Assembly (NCBI RefSeq): GCF_002934625.1
Contig: NZ_PTJD01000005.1
Coordinates: 248,001 to 312,000, forward strand
DNA length: 64,000 bases
Source of the DNA: Kineococcus xinjiangensis
GTDB taxonomy: Bacteria; Actinomycetota; Actinomycetes; Actinomycetales; Kineococcaceae
Reading direction: 5' to 3'
Shown here: piece by piece, positions 62,758-64,000 of the stretch
How positions within the stretch are numbered: position 1 is the first letter of the stretch
Layout: each line of letters starts with the position of its first letter
The notes under the pieces: generated by a model
The model's database searches: none
What the model saw: the letters and a program-made list of their open reading frames with translations, nothing else
Told to the model about the DNA's origin: nothing
Position numbers and translations under genes: made by a program

Positions 62758-63681
62758 GTGCCCACAGCCGAGCCCGCGGATCAGCTCGCCGGGGAAGCTG
62801 ACCGCCTCGGTGACCTCGTCAACGGCCACCCCGAGCACGTCGACGAGGTGCTTCCTCAGCTGGTCCGGATCCTGACGTCCACCGACGCCTCCCGAGTGCT
62901 GCTGGCCTGCATCGCGGCCCTCGGTCACGCCTGGCACCCCGCGGCCGCAGCCGCCCTGCTCGACCACGTCCGGCCCGACCACCCCGACCCTCAGGTCCGC
63001 CTCGCGCTCGCGCAGGCACTGCCCGGTGGCATCGATACCCCCGGCGACCTGCGCGACCGCACGATCGACGCGCTCATCCTGCTCACCGCAGACGCCGAAC
63101 CCCACGTGCGGGACTGGGCCGCCTTCGGCTTGGGGCAGCTGCAGGCCCGCAGCCCTTCAGCACGTGAGGCGCTGGCCGGACTGCTGCACGACCCCGACCA
63201 CGACGCCCGTTGCGAAGCGCTCCAGGCCTTGGCCGCGGCTGGTGACGACCGCGCCCACCCCGTCCTGCTGGCCCGCCTGGACGCCTCCGGGGATCTCTGC
63301 CTCGTCGAGCTGGAAGCCGCCGCCGCGCTGGCTGCCCCCGATCTGCACCCCGGCCTGCAGCGCCTAGCTGAGGAGTGGGCCGGGGACGCGGACGAGTTCA
63401 CCCAGACCCTGGAGCTGGCCCTGTCCCGCTGCCACCCCGACGCCGCAGCACTCGCGGGCCAGGTGGAGCAGAACCTGCTGGAAATCGTCCGCGGTGTCGT
63501 GCAGGAGCCGGCCGGCGTCCAGTTGCAGGGCGCCTACCCCCGCACCGCACTGATCATCACCCGCGACGGCGATCCCGAGGTGCACCTGGACGTGTGGGCG
63601 GACGGCGAGGACCCCACCGACTACCCCGTGACCCACGTGGTGGGCGCCGTCCTCGGCGCGCTGGCACCGCCCGAGCCCTGA
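62758..63681 (+). CDS. HEAT-repeat-like protein
   Basis: 307 residues. Helical pairs recur through ~25-210 (RVLLACIAALGHAWHPAAAA, VRLALAQALPGG, VRDWAAFGLGQLQ, ARCEALQALAAAGDD) in the HEAT/PBS-lyase style, followed by an alpha/beta C-terminal ~90 residues (LIITRDGDPEVHLDVWADGE). A protein-protein adaptor role is usual for such repeats. GTG 62758 lies six bases after CAGGCT, a leaderless start. Confidence 0.8.
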   Translation: MPTAEPADQLAGEADRLGDLVNGHPEHVDEVLPQLVRILTSTDASRVLLACIAALGHAWHPAAAAALLDHVRPDHPDPQVRLALAQALPGGIDTPGDLRDRTIDALILLTADAEPHVRDWAAFGLGQLQARSPSAREALAGLLHDPDHDARCEALQALAAAGDDRAHPVLLARLDASGDLCLVELEAAAALAAPDLHPGLQRLAEEWAGDADEFTQTLELALSRCHPDAAALAGQVEQNLLEIVRGVVQEPAGVQLQGAYPRTALIITRDGDPEVHLDVWADGEDPTDYPVTHVVGAVLGALAPPEP

Positions 63682-63770
63682 CCACGACCCGCGGGACAAC
63701 GCCGCGCACATCAGCACGCTGACGCTGCACCTCCGCACCCGCAATGATCACTGCCCGATGCGCGCTCATG

Positions 63771-63802
63771 CCGCCCTGCGGGCGCGATCATGGACGGCCG
63801 GA
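63771..63802 (+). repeat. Dispersed intergenic repeat copy
   Basis: CCGCCCTGCGGGCGCGATCA then TGGACGGCCGGAAG, exact core, 36 bases upstream of the last gene. Confidence 0.65.
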
Positions 63803-63837
63803 AGACGCCCTCACCGGGCCGGTCGTACACCACTCTC

Positions 63838-64000
63838 ATGGACGCCACTGGTCTCCCCGCTGCCAGCCTCACCGCCGCCCTGTCTCGAAGTGCCGGCGCG
63901 CACCCGGCCCGTACCGCTGCCTCCACCGCGGGGGCGTCCTTGGCTGCGGGTCTTGCCACCGCCCTGGGGGTGCCCGCGGGGCCGGTGGCCGCGTTCGAGA
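63838..64000 (+). CDS. Start of an unidentified gene, cut by the window end
   Basis: ATG 63838 opens 54 codons with no stop (MDATGLPAASLTAALSRSAG...). TACACC at 63826-63831 is six bases upstream, the same leaderless-promoter spacing as three other genes nearby. Ala/Gly-rich; too short to identify. Confidence 0.5.
   Translation, partial: MDATGLPAASLTAALSRSAGAHPARTAASTAGASLAAGLATALGVPAGPVAAFE

Noticed and set aside
54985-63802. Integron cassette array or CRISPR
   Set aside because: Repeats are too short, too diverged and irregularly spaced; no integrase, Cas genes or attC-like folding seen.

Overview
The window is very GC-rich DNA with dense, often translationally coupled genes and many GTG starts. 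It comes from an actinobacterium. The order pgi-tal-tkt / ctaB / ctaA / ABC exporter / sufR-sufB-sufD-sufC-sufT is the classic actinobacterial block, as in the Mycobacterium tuberculosis Rv1448c-Rv1466 neighbourhood. The overall composition, with secreted enzymes and no mycolate genes, suggests a Kineococcus-like member of the Kineosporiales. The genus is an inference from recall, not a database result.

Region by region. 1-4.2 kb: pentose-phosphate/glycolysis genes on the minus strand (pgi 3' part, tal, tkt). 4.7-8.8 kb: heme A synthesis (ctaB, ctaA) and a two-gene ABC exporter. 8.9-13.7 kb: the SUF iron-sulfur operon with its SufR repressor, ending in a strong terminator and lacking sufS and sufU. 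13.8-21.1 kb: an unusual minus-strand cluster. It holds an ECF-type sigma factor, a helical protein, a leaderless (no signal peptide) peptidoglycan-binding/CHAP amidase, a small helical-module protein, two paralogous unknown proteins (one with an amphipathic beta-rich segment) and, after a gap, a phospholipase-D-like protein. 21.4-25.9 kb: a cytosolic zinc metalloprotease coupled to a NarL-type two-component system. 26.2-29.0 kb: secreted alpha-amylase and secreted subtilase. 29.0-33.7 kb: a DUF2306 membrane protein, a flavoprotein disulfide reductase-like enzyme coupled to a second two-component system, and a DUF1360 protein. 33.8-36.3 kb: BioN-BioM type ECF transporter genes with a thiolase. 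36.4 kb: a DUF72 protein. 37.4-44.2 kb: a complete type I Wadjet (JetABCD) anti-plasmid operon with 4-base overlaps at every junction. 44.2-46 kb: a nucleotidyltransferase-fold protein and a secreted LGFP-repeat protein. 46-48 kb: an acyl-CoA-ligase-like enzyme with BioY. 48-54.6 kb: an ABC-F ATPase, a small HTH protein, a degenerate SDR, SURF1, small conserved actinobacterial proteins, and the FAS-II pair fabG-fabI.

From about 54.6 kb to the end the character changes. Genes are small, singly transcribed and lineage-specific, several have leaderless promoters, non-coding gaps are longer, and there is a frameshifted pseudogene whose intact paralog lies 5.8 kb away. A short intergenic sequence centred on GGCGCGATC recurs about nine times. 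This looks like an accessory region.

The strongest candidates for new biology are the sigma/CHAP/beta-protein cluster (15.6-21.1 kb) and the dispersed intergenic repeat family (55-64 kb). The Wadjet operon is a known class of system, here complete. The biotin genes form two half-modules 10 kb apart that together resemble the Bacillus yhfU-yhfT-yhfS set.
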